DNA of 64,000 nucleotides from Wolfiporia cocos (taxonomy: Eukaryota > Basidiomycota > Agaricomycetes > Polyporales > Phaeolaceae). The stretch lies in assembly GCA_029448655.1 (NCBI GenBank), contig JACCLO010000005.1:2666001-2730000 (forward strand), written 5' to 3'. Of this stretch, positions 32,690-46,000 are shown piece by piece. Made by a program: the position numbers and the translations under genes. Under the pieces are notes generated by a model. The model saw only the letters and a list, made by a program, of their open reading frames with translations. It did not search any database and was not told where the DNA came from. Each line of letters starts with the position of its first letter. The stretch's first letter is position 1.

Positions 32690-35600
32690 ATGCACCTATA
32701 CGTAACAGAGCATCCGAGGAGACTGTATCTGGTCACAAGCTCGTATGAAATACAGAATGGACGTCCGAGCCGGGCCTTGGTGTTTCAGGCTGCTGAGGAT
32801 AGCTCTTCTCAAGTGCTCGTTCACTTTTTGCCGAAAGACCATGTAGACTTGGAGTCTGCTGTGAAGGTGACGACAAAGAATGTCAGTGGTACTCTTGGTC
32901 TCGTCTCTATTGCAAACGGTATGTGTGTTACAACCAGGGCATCGCGTTGACGCACGCGTGCCTTGGTCTTGACATTGCTGCACGTTGTAACAGATCGAGC
33001 TTAGATATATTCCTCGCAATTATTACATCCTCTACAGAGGTTGGCAACACACGGCCTTCCGCACCGTCACTAGAAGTGGCCGCTCAGATCCAACAGGTCA
33101 GCTTTTACAGCCTTACTTCCAGCGTATGGGATGATTCCTCTTCAAACGCGGACAGCCTCCCCAGTCCCAGCTTCTCCGAACAAGTCGATAACATGGTGCG
33201 AGATCCATATGCTCCGAGTAACGGCTCGCCCACTGTTTTTGAGCATCCCTGCGCACCATTGACTAAACTCATCTCGGGCGGTACGTTCTACTATGCTTTA
33301 GGCAAGCAGTGGGATATTTCAACAAGCTTGTCGGCCCGCCTCAAACGGAAGCAAGGAACTGGTGAAGCGGAAGGAACAGGAGTGTTTGATGATAGATTTG
33401 TCTGGAACGAGTATATTGTCAGGAGTCTTCTTGACTTCAGAGAAGGTCTAGACCCGCATGAACGCGACGACTTGGATAAATGTCATTTTATCGTTGGTTC
33501 TGTTTCTTATCGTAAGCAGGGGCCAAGAGTAACATCTCGCATCTCTAGGTCTTAGCTATCCAAGGCTATGTCGGCGTCTCCACATTCGCCCTACCCGCAC
33601 CACCAACAAATGGCAAACCAATCGTTGCAACTTTGTCTCTGATCTCGCGCTTAGGTTGGAGACGATCTGGCACCCGATTCAATACTCGCGGTGTGGACGA
33701 CGATGGAAATTGTGCCAACTTTGTAGAGGTACGTTTCGGGCTGCGCTGAATGAGCATATGCTGAATTTTGAGTGTAGACGGAAACTGTGATGAGCACGGA
33801 ACAACACTGCTTCAGCTATGTACAGGTCAGAGGCAGCGTACCATGTATGTATCTCGTTGTAGCAATGAAGCTTGATCCTCCCTACACATTTGCTAAAGTG
33901 TGTTCTCACTTTGCTGAATCACAGTGTTCTGGGAGCAACAGGGCCTGCAGACATTCGGTCACAAGATACAGATCACTCGACCGCAAGCATCTCAGCCTGC
34001 TTTTGACCGCCACATGCTCCAGCTGACGGAGCAGTATGGCTCCGTGCATATAGTCAACTTGCTCGGCAGCAAGGAAAATGAGACTCTACTCTCTGCAGCA
34101 TACATGCGGCATCTACAAGCTGCAAAGAGCGCGGTGAGCGGAGAAGAGTTGGGGATGACCAACTATGACTTTCATGGTGCGGTAAGAGTTGGTGGGCACG
34201 AAAGCGTGTTCAGAGACATTAGGTGCGCAATCAATTCATTGATCCGCGTTTTTACATATCCACTAACACTCGCCTAGGCGGTTGGAAGGCGTGGCCGATA
34301 ACATCGAGAAATTCTTCTTTTCGATGACTAATGCGCCCAGCGATGAGATTGTCCTCCAGCAATATGGTGTATTCAGGACGAATTGTCTCGACTGGTACTC
34401 ACCATATTTTCAAATTCAAATGCGTTGCTAATACAACTCAGCTTGGACCGCACCAATTTTGTGCAAGACATCCTGTCGCATATAGTGCTGGACAAGTTTT
34501 TCGAGTCAGTTTCGCGGCGAGAGTGGTCGATGCTCAGTACTGTGTGGACACACCATGCAGAGCTCTGGGCAGAAAACGGCGATGCACTGTCCAGGATATA
34601 TGCAGGGACGGGTGCGCTCAACACGAGCTTTACGCGTAGCGGGAAGCGGACCTTGGCAGGCGTGTCTTTTCGTGCTGAGTAAGGGCCGCCACTTACGGAG
34701 TACACCCACAGGAGTGTTGTCGGATGCCACCAAAAGTGTTTCCAGAGCATATATTAACAACTTTCAAGATAAGGGAAAACAGCAGGCTATAGACATGTTT
34801 GTGGTACGTGGGATTCTCCTTTCCTCACTCGCATTTTACAACTATACTGTCTCAAACGTAGGGAAACTTCAGTGGCCAAAAACCTATAACGATCTTCGAC
34901 CCAGTACATGACACAGTCCGCCGTGTTCTGGAAGCACGGTAAGTAAAGCATACCATGCTGACATTCTTATTAACTCGCATCCAGATTACCAGAATACTCT
35001 TCCACAAAGCCGTGTAGTATATTTGTCGGCACATGGAATCTGAACGGAAAGGTCAGCACGCTTCAATCATAACTGAAACCATTTTGCGACATGAAGGCCT
35101 GCAGGTACCATCAGCAGAGTCTTTGCTGCCTTGGCTAAACCCTCGCCCGAGTAAGCAGTCACCATATCTTCTGTGAGTCCTCCTGATGATGACTTGTCAC
35201 GTATAGACACCAATGAGTGAATATACCCATCACCCTTCTCCAGGTTCAGTACTAATGTTTTCTAGTCCGGACATTTTTGTTATAGGTTTTCAGGAGATTG
35301 TACCTCTGACCGCCCAGCAAATTGTGCAGGCCGATACCGAGAGGAGGTTCGTCATGCTCCTATCCTGTTTTATAGCATTGTTTGACTTGTCCTCCTAGAC
35401 GAGAATGGGAGAAGAAGGTCTTGGACAGTCTCAATCAGCGGGAAAAGAGACAGTGCGACTATATCCTTCTCCGCAGCCAGCAGGTCGGTCGTATCGCTTT
35501 ACTCTGAGATGCTGTCTGACTGAGCATACACAGCTGGTTGGAACGGCATTGCTAGTCTTAGTGAAGTCCACGCTAGTATCTGACATCCGCAACGTTGAGG

Positions 35601-36888
35601 CGGCAGCACAGAAGGCAAGACTCACGCATTGAAAGTCCAATCAGGTTTTAAGCTCACATTCGTAGACGGGCCTTCGAGGCATGTCTGGCAACAAAGGTGC
35701 TGTCGGTATACGGCTGGATTATCATGACACAAGTTTCTGTTTCGTCACTGCTCATCTTGCTGCGGGGCATACTAACGTCGAGGAGCGGAATGCCGACTAT
35801 CGAACTATCTCGAATGGATTGCATTTTCTCAAGGGAAAGACCATTGACAGCCATGAGTACGTCCCACAGTTACTCGTTCATACCAACTATTGTCTAAAGT
35901 CTTACTCTCAGTAATGTCATTTGGCTAGCTGATACTAACTATCGGATCGACCTCGAAAATGACCGTGCGCGATTTTTAGCAGAGTTCGAGGATTATGACG
36001 CCCTGGTGGCAGCAGACCAGGCATGTACAATTGTAGACCCGCAATTGGGAATATTAACAATCCGGCGCAGCTGAAACGGTCAATCGATGAAGGCAGTACC
36101 TTTGTGGGTTACCAAGAAGGCCCGCTCCTTTTCCGGCCTACGTACAAATATGATGTCGGCACAGACGATTACGACACTGGAGAAAAGATGCGGATTCCCG
36201 CATGGACGGGTAGGCACATCACATCTTTCCTCTCACAGTGTGGATTACCTATTGACGCTGGTGTAGATCGTATTCTGTACAAGGGGGCGTTACTTGACCT
36301 CGCAGTCTACTCAAGAGCTGAGCTCAAATCTTCTGATCATCGTCCCGGTAAGTCCTGCCAATTGCATTGGTTATGTGATCGCTGACTTCAGAGCCAGTCT
36401 TTGCAATCTTCCGAACGGACGTGCGGGCCATCGATCATGTCAAACGTTCGGCGCTCTCCCGTCTATTGACAGAGAGCGTCACTACAACTACCCCTGGTGA
36501 AAAACTGGATGAGAAATTAGCGAATCTGACATTCACCAGTGACGCCCCGGACTGTAGGTGGCAATCGCTACTATTTCGGCGGTAATGTAGCTCACATCTT
36601 TCCCACCTCCCCTCACAGTGCCGGCACCAAGTTCAGATGACGCGGCATGGTGGGACGTACCAGGTGCTAAGAAACAAGCTATGTTGCATTTCTCCCAGGC
36701 TAACGATTCATTACAGAATACCCTAACGGCATTTTCGTGCCCAGCAGCCCACAGCAGGTCATGCCTAGGAATTCCAACCCATTTGATTCACCGACAGATT
36801 CTCCCCTTTCATCGTCACCTTCATCTTCGGAAGAAGAACTATACCACGCCCTGCAGAGTCCAATGGCGCCTGTGCAAGCAGCACGGAG

Positions 36889-36929
<41 letters not shown>

Positions 36930-36979
36930 CTCGGAGTAACAAACCTGCAGGAAGCAACAGGTCGGGACAAGAACTCTAA
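32690..36979 (+). CDS. INP5: Synaptojanin-type inositol polyphosphate 5-phosphatase (Sac1 + 5-phosphatase)
   Basis: Twenty exons sum to 3189 nt (1062 aa): 32690-32918, 33005-33492, 33549-33728, 33778-33844, 33925-34222, 34278-34394, 34442-34659, 34712-34803, 34862-34938, 34985-35051, 35105-35150, 35244-35346, 35399-35483, 35534-35614, 35666-35856, 35912-36020, 36071-36347, 36398-36553, 36619-36663 and 36717-36979. The Sac1 domain (about residues 60-560) has the catalytic RTNCLDCLDRTN. The 5-phosphatase domain has [43 protein letters not shown] with [17 protein letters not shown] and SDHRPVFAIF. The tail has a run of 13 prolines, a likely SH3 or profilin ligand. The family removes phosphates from PI(4,5)P2 and PI4P in endocytosis and actin control (yeast Inp51-53); the symbol here is generic. 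The usual WxGD reads WLAD. Three introns have GC donors. Confidence 0.95.
36890..36928 (+). repeat. (CCG)13 coding microsatellite
   Basis: Thirteen perfect CCG codons encode a poly-proline run in the C-terminal tail of the 5-phosphatase. The tract length is likely to vary between strains. Confidence 0.97.
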
Positions 36980-37107
36980 CGTACCAGGATTGTATTTAGA
37001 ACCACCAGCTTGATCGGAAAGCTGGGGATAGGATGGCAGAACGGAGCCAATGTAATAAGCATGACACAGAACGAGGACCTCAGGTAGCAATACAACAACG
37101 CATATAT

Positions 37108-39023
37108 CTAAATTAGGCCCTGCTTCTTGAGGTCTTCGTATGTCTTGCGATTGTATACGTTGCCCTCCTCGTCTTCCAGCTCTTCCATGGTCTCCTGCTC
37201 GAAGATTTCATTACGACCTTCCCGCTTCAGCTTCTCGGCCACTAGAAGCGGACGTTAGGTAGTGCTACAACATATAGCCAGAATACATACGGGCAAGCGC
37301 GTCTTCTATACGAGTGATCTCGTGGAAATGTTTGGTGTTTGGCAGACCAAGTGCTCGCATCCCGAACGCGTGCCGTGACTCCTGAGAGAGGTTAGCAACA
37401 TGGGCACCTCCACGACAGTATGTACACTAACCTGGAAGTGGCGGTCGAAGTTTTTCCTGTGAAGTAATGTCAGGACAAATATAGTACCGTTATCAGTACC
37501 TCACGAACCTGCCCATGTATACATGATCTGAACAAATCTCGCATCGGTACTCGACACCAAGCCCATGCAACTTGTACAACCAGTACGGAATTGGCTTCCC
37601 GTCCCATCCCAGCGGAAGCTTGAGAGGATTATAGATGCGTTCCTCTTCCTCCTCTTCTTCCGCTCCCGCTTCGCCATTGGCAGGGGCAGTTGCTGCCGGT
37701 GGAGGTTTCTTAGACTGCTCAAGGAGCTCTTGTTCACGTTCGCGTGCCGTAAGTGAGAACCGACGCTCGACATTGGACTTTGTCTCATTCAATACTGTTA
37801 TGAGGGAAACAAGAAGCTGAGAGGTCAAGTACGTCAACAGGGCCGCTGTGCGGTGTTTGAATTTCGCGGATGATTGAATGGTGTCGGCACCGTTTTGTGG
37901 TGCAGGAGAGGCAGAGGGTCCATTAGGGTTCGCGGGAGGCTGCTCAGGGGAGCTAGCCTGTTTCTGGGTAGCCTTGATGTGCTTCTTTGACGTGAGGTGT
38001 GCGTCGTACACGGTCTTCTTGGAGTACATCTTCTGACCTTGCAATTGTCGACCTATATTAGACCTCCGCAAAGGGATCGCGGGAGAAAAAACTCACACGC
38101 CGCGCACCAGATACCCTCCCCATTCTCGCTAGCATTAGCTGTCGGCTTACTCTGCCGGGTCTCCTCCCAGTCTGCGAATTCGCCGTCATCCCACTTTTGC
38201 ACAAATTGGAGCTCCGCTTCCCGCTGATGAGACTCGACGTCGACCAGTGGCTGAGCCCGCTTCATGAATGAGATCAGATACGAATGGAGAGCTTTGATGT
38301 ATCTGCGCCGTCGGTCAACAATGAGTGTGTCCAAGGTTGAGGGACGAAGATGACAACATACAGCTCATAGTCTCTGCTAAGCCGGCATTCCTTGTGCAGC
38401 TCTGAGTGAACAGTTCCAGATTGAGCGGCAAGAAGAACATCGAGGTACTGTAGGTAGCCCAGACGCTTGCCGATATTCTTGAGATTGTTATAGGTAGTAT
38501 GATTAGTGTACAGGTCAAGGTATTTCCCGTAAGCTTCTTCACCCGAGAACAACAGGGCGACAGCTGTATTGTGAGGGGACACTGATCAATAGCATGTATA
38601 CCAGTCAAAATGTAGGGACATACGGTCATCCTCCTCGTACTCCTCGTCATCGGCGTATTCTTCTGGGTCATCGAGAAGAGCCGCTAGCTCCGGGTCAAAT
38701 CCTGCGACCAGAGCATCAGGGTACTTGGCATAGTGCTCTTGAATTTTACCCAATCGCGAGTAGAACGCAGAGAGGTCGTTCTGCTGATGCGGGAGCGCAG
38801 ACAAGGAATCAATCTCAGCTTTCCTGGCATCTTGGTCTTCGTAGATGTTGTTCAGAGTGATGAGCCGAGAAGATAGACGGTCCAGCAGCTGAGATGCTTT
38901 ATGCTCAACTTGGAGGCGCGACTCGTGTGTCGGCTGTGGCTTTGAAAGGATGGTGTATAGTGCCCGCTCGAACTGCTCTATTTCCTCGTGCGTGTGGCGT
39001 TGCACCTCGATAATAGAATCCAT
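37108..39023 (-). CDS. SF3A3: Splicing factor 3A subunit 3 (SF3a60/Prp9)
   Basis: There are seven exons: 38624-39023, 38362-38563, 38097-38302, 37509-38052, 37432-37456, 37291-37381 and 37108-37241. They sum to 1602 nt (533 aa). The N-terminus [20 protein letters not shown] is characteristic. It is followed by [17 protein letters not shown], the [17 protein letters not shown] helix, and a matrin/U1-type zinc finger beginning [16 protein letters not shown] and ending DAHLTSKKH. The C-terminal second zinc finger is [20 protein letters not shown] with HFQESRH. SF3a60 is part of the U2 snRNP SF3a complex that contacts the branch-site region. The gene shares a 165 bp promoter gap with eIF4A3. The end is convergent with the 5-phosphatase gene, 128 bp apart. 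Confidence 0.96.
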
Positions 39024-39188
39024 AGCGAAAGCGGCGATGTGGGAGAAGGGAGGATGGGGAGAACACTCACTGCTTCAGGAGACGAGCGCCCGCGAGCCGT
39101 TCTGGGACCAAGAAGGCAGATTCGAAGTCCGATCTCTTCATCTCGACTTGCACCTACCCCTTCACTCCTTACACAAAACCCCTTGAAC
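39024..39188. promoter_or_regulatory. Bidirectional promoter SF3A3/eIF4A3
   Basis: Only 165 bp separates the start codons of two divergent RNA-processing genes. The gap holds both core promoters and both leaders. It has a pyrimidine-rich patch near 39140-39170 and no TATA box. Confidence 0.6.
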
Positions 39189-40814
<1,626 letters not shown>

Positions 40815-41127
40815 TTACTGTGGCCTGTATTCTACTCCCATGTATTTTCTTCCAGGCTGTTCGCTTTCCTGTGCTAATCGGGAGCTAATATTCTTGTACT
40901 CTAAATGATGCACGCAGTTGATAAATGTGGCGATAGGCGAACGTGAAGAGTAGTATGTGATGGTGAGACCCGATTGGACGGTGATGCGCATGTGACTGCG
41001 TGACAATCGCGTCGCTCTTCACACTCGTGATGCGTATGTCGCGCGTGGCCGCGCGTGGCCGCGTTGGTTGGATCGTGAACCGCAACCACTTCGACGCCCT
41101 TTCTTGCTCCCCGCCGCCACACGCGTC
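40815..41127. other. Intergenic, tandem genes
   Basis: This 313 bp lies between FAL1 and the next plus-strand gene. It contains a GCGCGTGGCC direct doublet at 41041-41060, just before the likely start. Nothing else is recognisable. Confidence 0.45.
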
Positions 41128-42240
41128 ATGTCCCTCGACCACGTCTTAAACATTATCACCATGCCCAACTGCTCACGTGCACTCCAGGAGCTCCCTCTTC
41201 AGCACTTCCTTCCGCCAGCAGTGCCCAGCGCCACTTCCAAACGCGTCCCGCCCAACAAGCGTCCTCACTCTCCTGGGACGACATCCTGTGGCACGCCCGC
41301 GAAGCGGCGCGTGTTGGCGGAGGATATTATCATGGACTGCACGGACAGCGCGATGAACACCCCACGCGCGTCGTCCAACGGCAGATTCCCGTCGGCGTAT
41401 TTTAACGCGTTGCTTCACGGCCCCAACAGTCCCGCCAAGAAACTTGAATTCACGTCCGCATCGCCATTTAGCGACTTTGGAATTGATGTGGGGCGCGTCG
41501 ATCTGCCTGTGAAAGCGCCGTCGACGTCCGCTGCCATGCCGGGTCTCTTCCCGTCCCCGCGGTTGTTCGAGCGCGTGCATCGCTCTGCTACTCGCACTCC
41601 GCAGGATGATAGCGACGACGAGATGGACTGGGAAGCTGAGGCTTCGCCTTCTTATACCTTGCCGCTGCCTTCAATCATGCTCACAGCTCCAGAGGACATC
41701 ACGATTACCGACCGCCTGTCCGATCATTACCCTGGCTTCGATATCTGTCGCGACGCGTTCAGCAGGGATCCGGGGTCTCTGGGGCCGTCATTCACCCCAG
41801 AAGCCCCAATGGTGGAGGACGACAGCTACACACCTCGTACGGCAATAGAAAAGGAGACGGAGAAGGAAAACGTGGCACCGCGGAAGCGGCCACGCAAGCC
41901 CGTGTCCAAGGCATCTCAGCCCGGGGAGGCGGCGTGGTTTAAGGCAGGCCTGCTCCCTCCCTCTGTGCTGCAGGAGAGCGCTCTCGACAGTGATCCTCCA
42001 GCAGCAGAGATACCCGTCACCCCACGCGCCAAACACAGCCACGTCTGCGGTGACGTACAGAGCGGCCTGAAGGAGGGCTCTCCTACACCGACGCGGCGCA
42101 GCATGCGGCTGCGTGAAAAGGGCGAACGCAGTGTGCCCATTGTGACTGCGATGAGCGTGAGTCCGGATCGAGTTCCCGTCGGGAGCGAGCAGCGGCTCGG
42201 GCGGAGGAGGGCCATGCGCGAGGAAGTGGACAGCTGGTGA
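41128..42240 (+). CDS. Intronless protein of unknown function, probably nuclear
   Basis: The frame is open without introns. I take the Met at 41128 (370 aa); the Met at 41068 is also possible. The protein is rich in Pro, Ser and charged residues. It has short basic clusters typical of nuclear import (GTPAKRRVLAED, APRKRPRKPVSKA, TRRSMRLREKG), repeated Thr-Pro/Ser-Pro sites that could be phosphorylated, and an acidic KETEKEN stretch. A SPAKKLEFTSASPFSDFG block near residue 105 is the most ordered part. I recognise no family. The SP/TP sites and basic patches suggest a regulated nuclear protein, but this is inference. A single long exon is unusual among its neighbours. Confidence 0.75.
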   Translation: MSLDHVLNIITMPNCSRALQELPLQHFLPPAVPSATSKRVPPNKRPHSPGTTSCGTPAKRRVLAEDIIMDCTDSAMNTPRASSNGRFPSAYFNALLHGPNSPAKKLEFTSASPFSDFGIDVGRVDLPVKAPSTSAAMPGLFPSPRLFERVHRSATRTPQDDSDDEMDWEAEASPSYTLPLPSIMLTAPEDITITDRLSDHYPGFDICRDAFSRDPGSLGPSFTPEAPMVEDDSYTPRTAIEKETEKENVAPRKRPRKPVSKASQPGEAAWFKAGLLPPSVLQESALDSDPPAAEIPVTPRAKHSHVCGDVQSGLKEGSPTPTRRSMRLREKGERSVPIVTAMSVSPDRVPVGSEQRLGRRRAMREEVDSW

Positions 42241-42668
42241 ATCGCATGCACTCGTTGCTACCGGAATTGCACATCACACAGCATCTTGAATTCGCTTACT
42301 TGCTATCTGTGCTCTCATCTATACAGGATTATCTCCAGCATCTACGTACGATCTAGCCATTACCCCCCTCACCTCTCCTTTAGCATGGATTTTCTCTACA
42401 TATTCTTGTATCCAGGAGATGTACACGACAGTCACGACACTCGGGCCTTTTCACTACCAAGCTGTCCCACGAAACTAAGTCTACAGTGACGGGTAAGCGT
42501 CCCTGTGTGAGCGAAGTATAGTACTTTGTTTTGCCACGTAATACAGTTGTGGCTGTGGCCTGTGGCACGCGTTGCTTGGCCTTGTTGACGCGTTGGTGCA
42601 TGCCAGCACGCGCCACGCGCCACCTATGGTCATTCGCGGTCACTAGTAGCTTGTCCACTACGCTCGAA
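42241..42668. other. Intergenic, tandem genes
   Basis: This is 428 bp between the intronless gene and LCL2. It is pyrimidine-rich near 42330-42400. It should hold the LCL2 promoter; no specific element is seen. Confidence 0.45.
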
Positions 42669-43089
42669 ATGCACGCGAAGCTACTCTGGTTGCTCTCGAT
42701 GCTATTATTTCTGTCAATGGCATATGCGCAGTTCAACTTTTTCGAACAAATGTTTGGCCACGGCAACCAGCAACAGCAGTACCAGCAGTCACGTTCCCAT
42801 TCATCGTCGGGTGCGGGCCAGTGGGTTGCGCAGTCAGATAGTGGTATGTGCCTTTATCCTTACACCAACGAATCCCGAATTCCACCCTCGTGAAGTGTCT
42901 TGTGCGCAGTACCTATGCCCCGCAACGCTGGTCTGCGTTGCGAACCCGTCGGACTGCCCATGTCCAGATGTGCAGGATGTGAAGTGCCTAATACCCGATG
43001 CGGAAGATAAGAACTCGGCTACTGTAGTGTGCGTACGCGGATCAGCGGAGTGTGATGATGTACGGAGACTCTCCCGGAGACTCGAGTGA
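42669..43089 (+). CDS. LCL2: Long chronological lifespan protein 2 (Lcl2), secretory pathway
   Basis: There are two exons: 42669-42843 and 42896-43089, sum 369 nt (122 aa), the family length. A signal peptide of about 21 residues ([16 protein letters not shown]) is followed by [12 protein letters not shown], a Gln/Ser-rich linker, then a Cys-rich core: [20 protein letters not shown] then [13 protein letters not shown]. Yeast Lcl2 is linked to ER-associated degradation and lifespan; biochemical function is unknown. The acceptor is AAG (42893-42895). It is the only splice that keeps the cysteine frame. Confidence 0.92.
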
Positions 43090-46000
43090 GCAGGGGGCTC
43101 GGGAAGACAGTGGTGCGTAGTAAAATCACCGACTCCGTGTTCAGCGTGTATGACCACTAATCATGATTACATGGTTCTTTGACTTGCCCCTCAGAGTCTC
43201 GGAATGCATTCATGTGCATATAGCATGCGGAGCAGTCCTGGGGCCGAGAGAATGGTTCTCTCAATGTGTGTCCTGTCAGATTGTTATGCGCGCGGTGTCT
43301 CTTCCTGGATATACAGTTCGCATATCAGCCTCTTTGACTGTTTTTGATTTCTAAATGTATGCAACTAGTCAACAATGTATGGGCGTCACGCAACTGTTAA
43401 ATTGGTATGTGCTCTATCTGGGATCTTTTCATCAGAGATACGTTCAATTACTATGGATGTTGCGCGTACGTCATTCGTGACGATTATGAAGTAGCTGTCT
43501 GATTGCCCTTGCGGAAATGGGTGTCGGCCATATGCATCTAAAGCTTCCGACAGAGGTTAGCGTGCAATCGGAACGATCCCAGGCACTAACACTCAGGGTA
43601 GACTGATTATGCAATGTAGACGTGATGATATTCTTCTCCCGTGAGCATTGCATTCATTTTCGAAGGCCGTTATCAATTGTGTCGACTCATGTGTACCACA
43701 AGCTTAGCGGCGGAAGGCGGAAATGCGTCATAGATACCTCCTTCTGGGGAAGACATCCTTCTGGGGAAGACATCCTTCTGGGGAAGACATGGGCATATCA
43801 GACACTGGGAATTGATCTGATATAGAGCCTGAGCAGATCCTCGACTTTCAATTTGTGAATCCCTATACCTTCCCGGGTATATGGTGCTGATACGCATATG
43901 TCGAGCTGCCTCCGGTCTATTAGAGCTATCGGCGATCAAGCATTCACCTTGAACTATGCACAGCGCCTTCGGCGAATTTCTGGTAAGGCAGGACGACATT
44001 ACAATCCGCACCATCGATAGATCTTCAGTAATCTCCAATTGTGGGATGTTCGCCTTGACCTGAACAGGACAGTACAACTAATAATTCACCGAATTTCTGC
44101 GCACGCCTCGCTGATGCTGGCATGCCCTGGTCAGGGGCGTAACTCAATTGTTCAATGCTGATGACCCGCGCTGCGAATATCGCACGATGTACGTAAAGCA
44201 CGACAGCTCTTCAAACACGTAGGTCTAGATATCTCGCCCCATTCTGCCCGCCTCCACGAAGTTGTGGGGAAGCAATGCATGACGCAAGGCTGGGGCTCGA
44301 CATCCCGTCTCTCCGACATTTCCATTTCGCAGAAAAGGGTTCCCACTGGCATATCACTGATCGCCCTTGGCACGAATTGGTCGGGATGATGAAAACCGCT
44401 CGACAAGGATAAGATCCAATTGTACAACACGCACGAACGCATCGAGGGTTGTCCTAAACATTCTTGAACCGTTGTCACTGTCTCTCCGTCGATTCAGGGG
44501 GTGCCTTAAAATTGGCTCATATTCGGCAGTCACAGGGTAGCATGTGTAAGACGATATGCATTCGGTCCATGCGGTACGTCCTTGGTCATCACCGCCATTC
44601 TCCGAGCGGCAGTAAGACGACATCCATGATGCAATTACTAGAACTGTGCTCGGGATCTGATATGAAGCCTTGCTATAGTTCGGGAGAAACCTGGCCGTAC
44701 GCCGCATGCGATGATTTCGGTCACAGTGCTGGGTTTGAATTCTCCATTGCTGATCCTACGAAGCCGGAGGGCCTTAGCGATTCGATCCACCACGGCTCCG
44801 TCATGCTGTTTTATAATTGGTCGCTATGTCCATGGGGCGACTTAAGGCCTCATTGTTGTTGTGCTTTTCACGCCACACCTGACGGCAGCGTCGTGACTTC
44901 CTTCCGGATGCGACTAAATCGGCTCTCACTCAACATCTGAGTCAGCCGAGCAGTAAGAGAGATATTCGGGGGATACCGGGGAGAAAGTATCCCTTGGTAA
45001 GTGCTGTCCTCCCGCTCCGTTAGTACCTGTTGATTGATCAAACCGTCTTCATGAGTATGTAGGCCAATCAAATACCATTCCTATAGCTTCACAGATGACA
45101 TCCTATTCCCTTAATATATTCGTACATCTCGTTGCTTCTCTCGCTACCCGAACTGACTACATAAAAATGCAATCTGAGCCTGGCAATAAATCGCTAAGTG
45201 TGGCATGAGACAGATGCAAGTGGCATCCGCATCTTTCCAATATGTTGGCGCAATAGTCAGGATGCTAATTTGCGTTTTGATGTCTCGAAAAAGGGTCTCT
45301 TCTCGACGCCACCCTGGGCCTCCTCCGGATGATTCCCCAGGGATTGATATCCAATGTGATACCGACCTGCCGGAACATCGTATCTAATATCATCGCACAT
45401 TAAACTGACGTGTCAACGTAGTCATGATCAACTTCTACTGGTATGACCGCGTATTCGGTCGGTGGACAATCATTATGAATTTACATCTACGGAAATGTTG
45501 TGAGGTTCCGGATAAAATCTATCTCATTTTATGTCTCGCTTGCATGATCGGACATTGCGATTGCTTAGGGAGACGTTATGGAGACACAACCTGATCACGA
45601 CCGAGAGGCATTAAAATTGATCATCATAGCTTATTACCCAGGACGCCACACAAGATTTGCTCATTCACCGCCAAGTGACTAGCATGTTCCGTAACGGCTG
45701 CATCAATTCGATGTGCTACATTGCAAAGGGTTATCACGTCGGAGCATTAAAATCATTGTATCGTCTGTCATGATACGTGGCGGCATTGAGTCGCATCTTT
45801 AAATGATTTCAGGGTCGAGCGGAAAGGCTACAGGTTGTAGCTCGCTGCTCAAAGCTGTTTAGGTACGAGCCGACTGAAGACCCTCATGTTCGACTGCTGA
45901 AGCTTGAAGGGTCACCGGTCACTACCTGGCCCGTCGCATACTGCCGCAGAGTATTAGTGGCGGGGCCGGCAGATCCCTCGCGCAGCCGGGAGAGGCCGGC

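Noticed and set aside
35213..35241. Candidate exon starting at ATGAGTGAATA in the 5-phosphatase
   Set aside because: No acceptor gives the right phase. The longer intron to 35243 restores [12 protein letters not shown] cleanly.
44464..44940. 158-codon plus-strand frame
   Set aside because: No recognisable motif, no neighbouring exon can be joined, and the surrounding sequence is non-coding in character.
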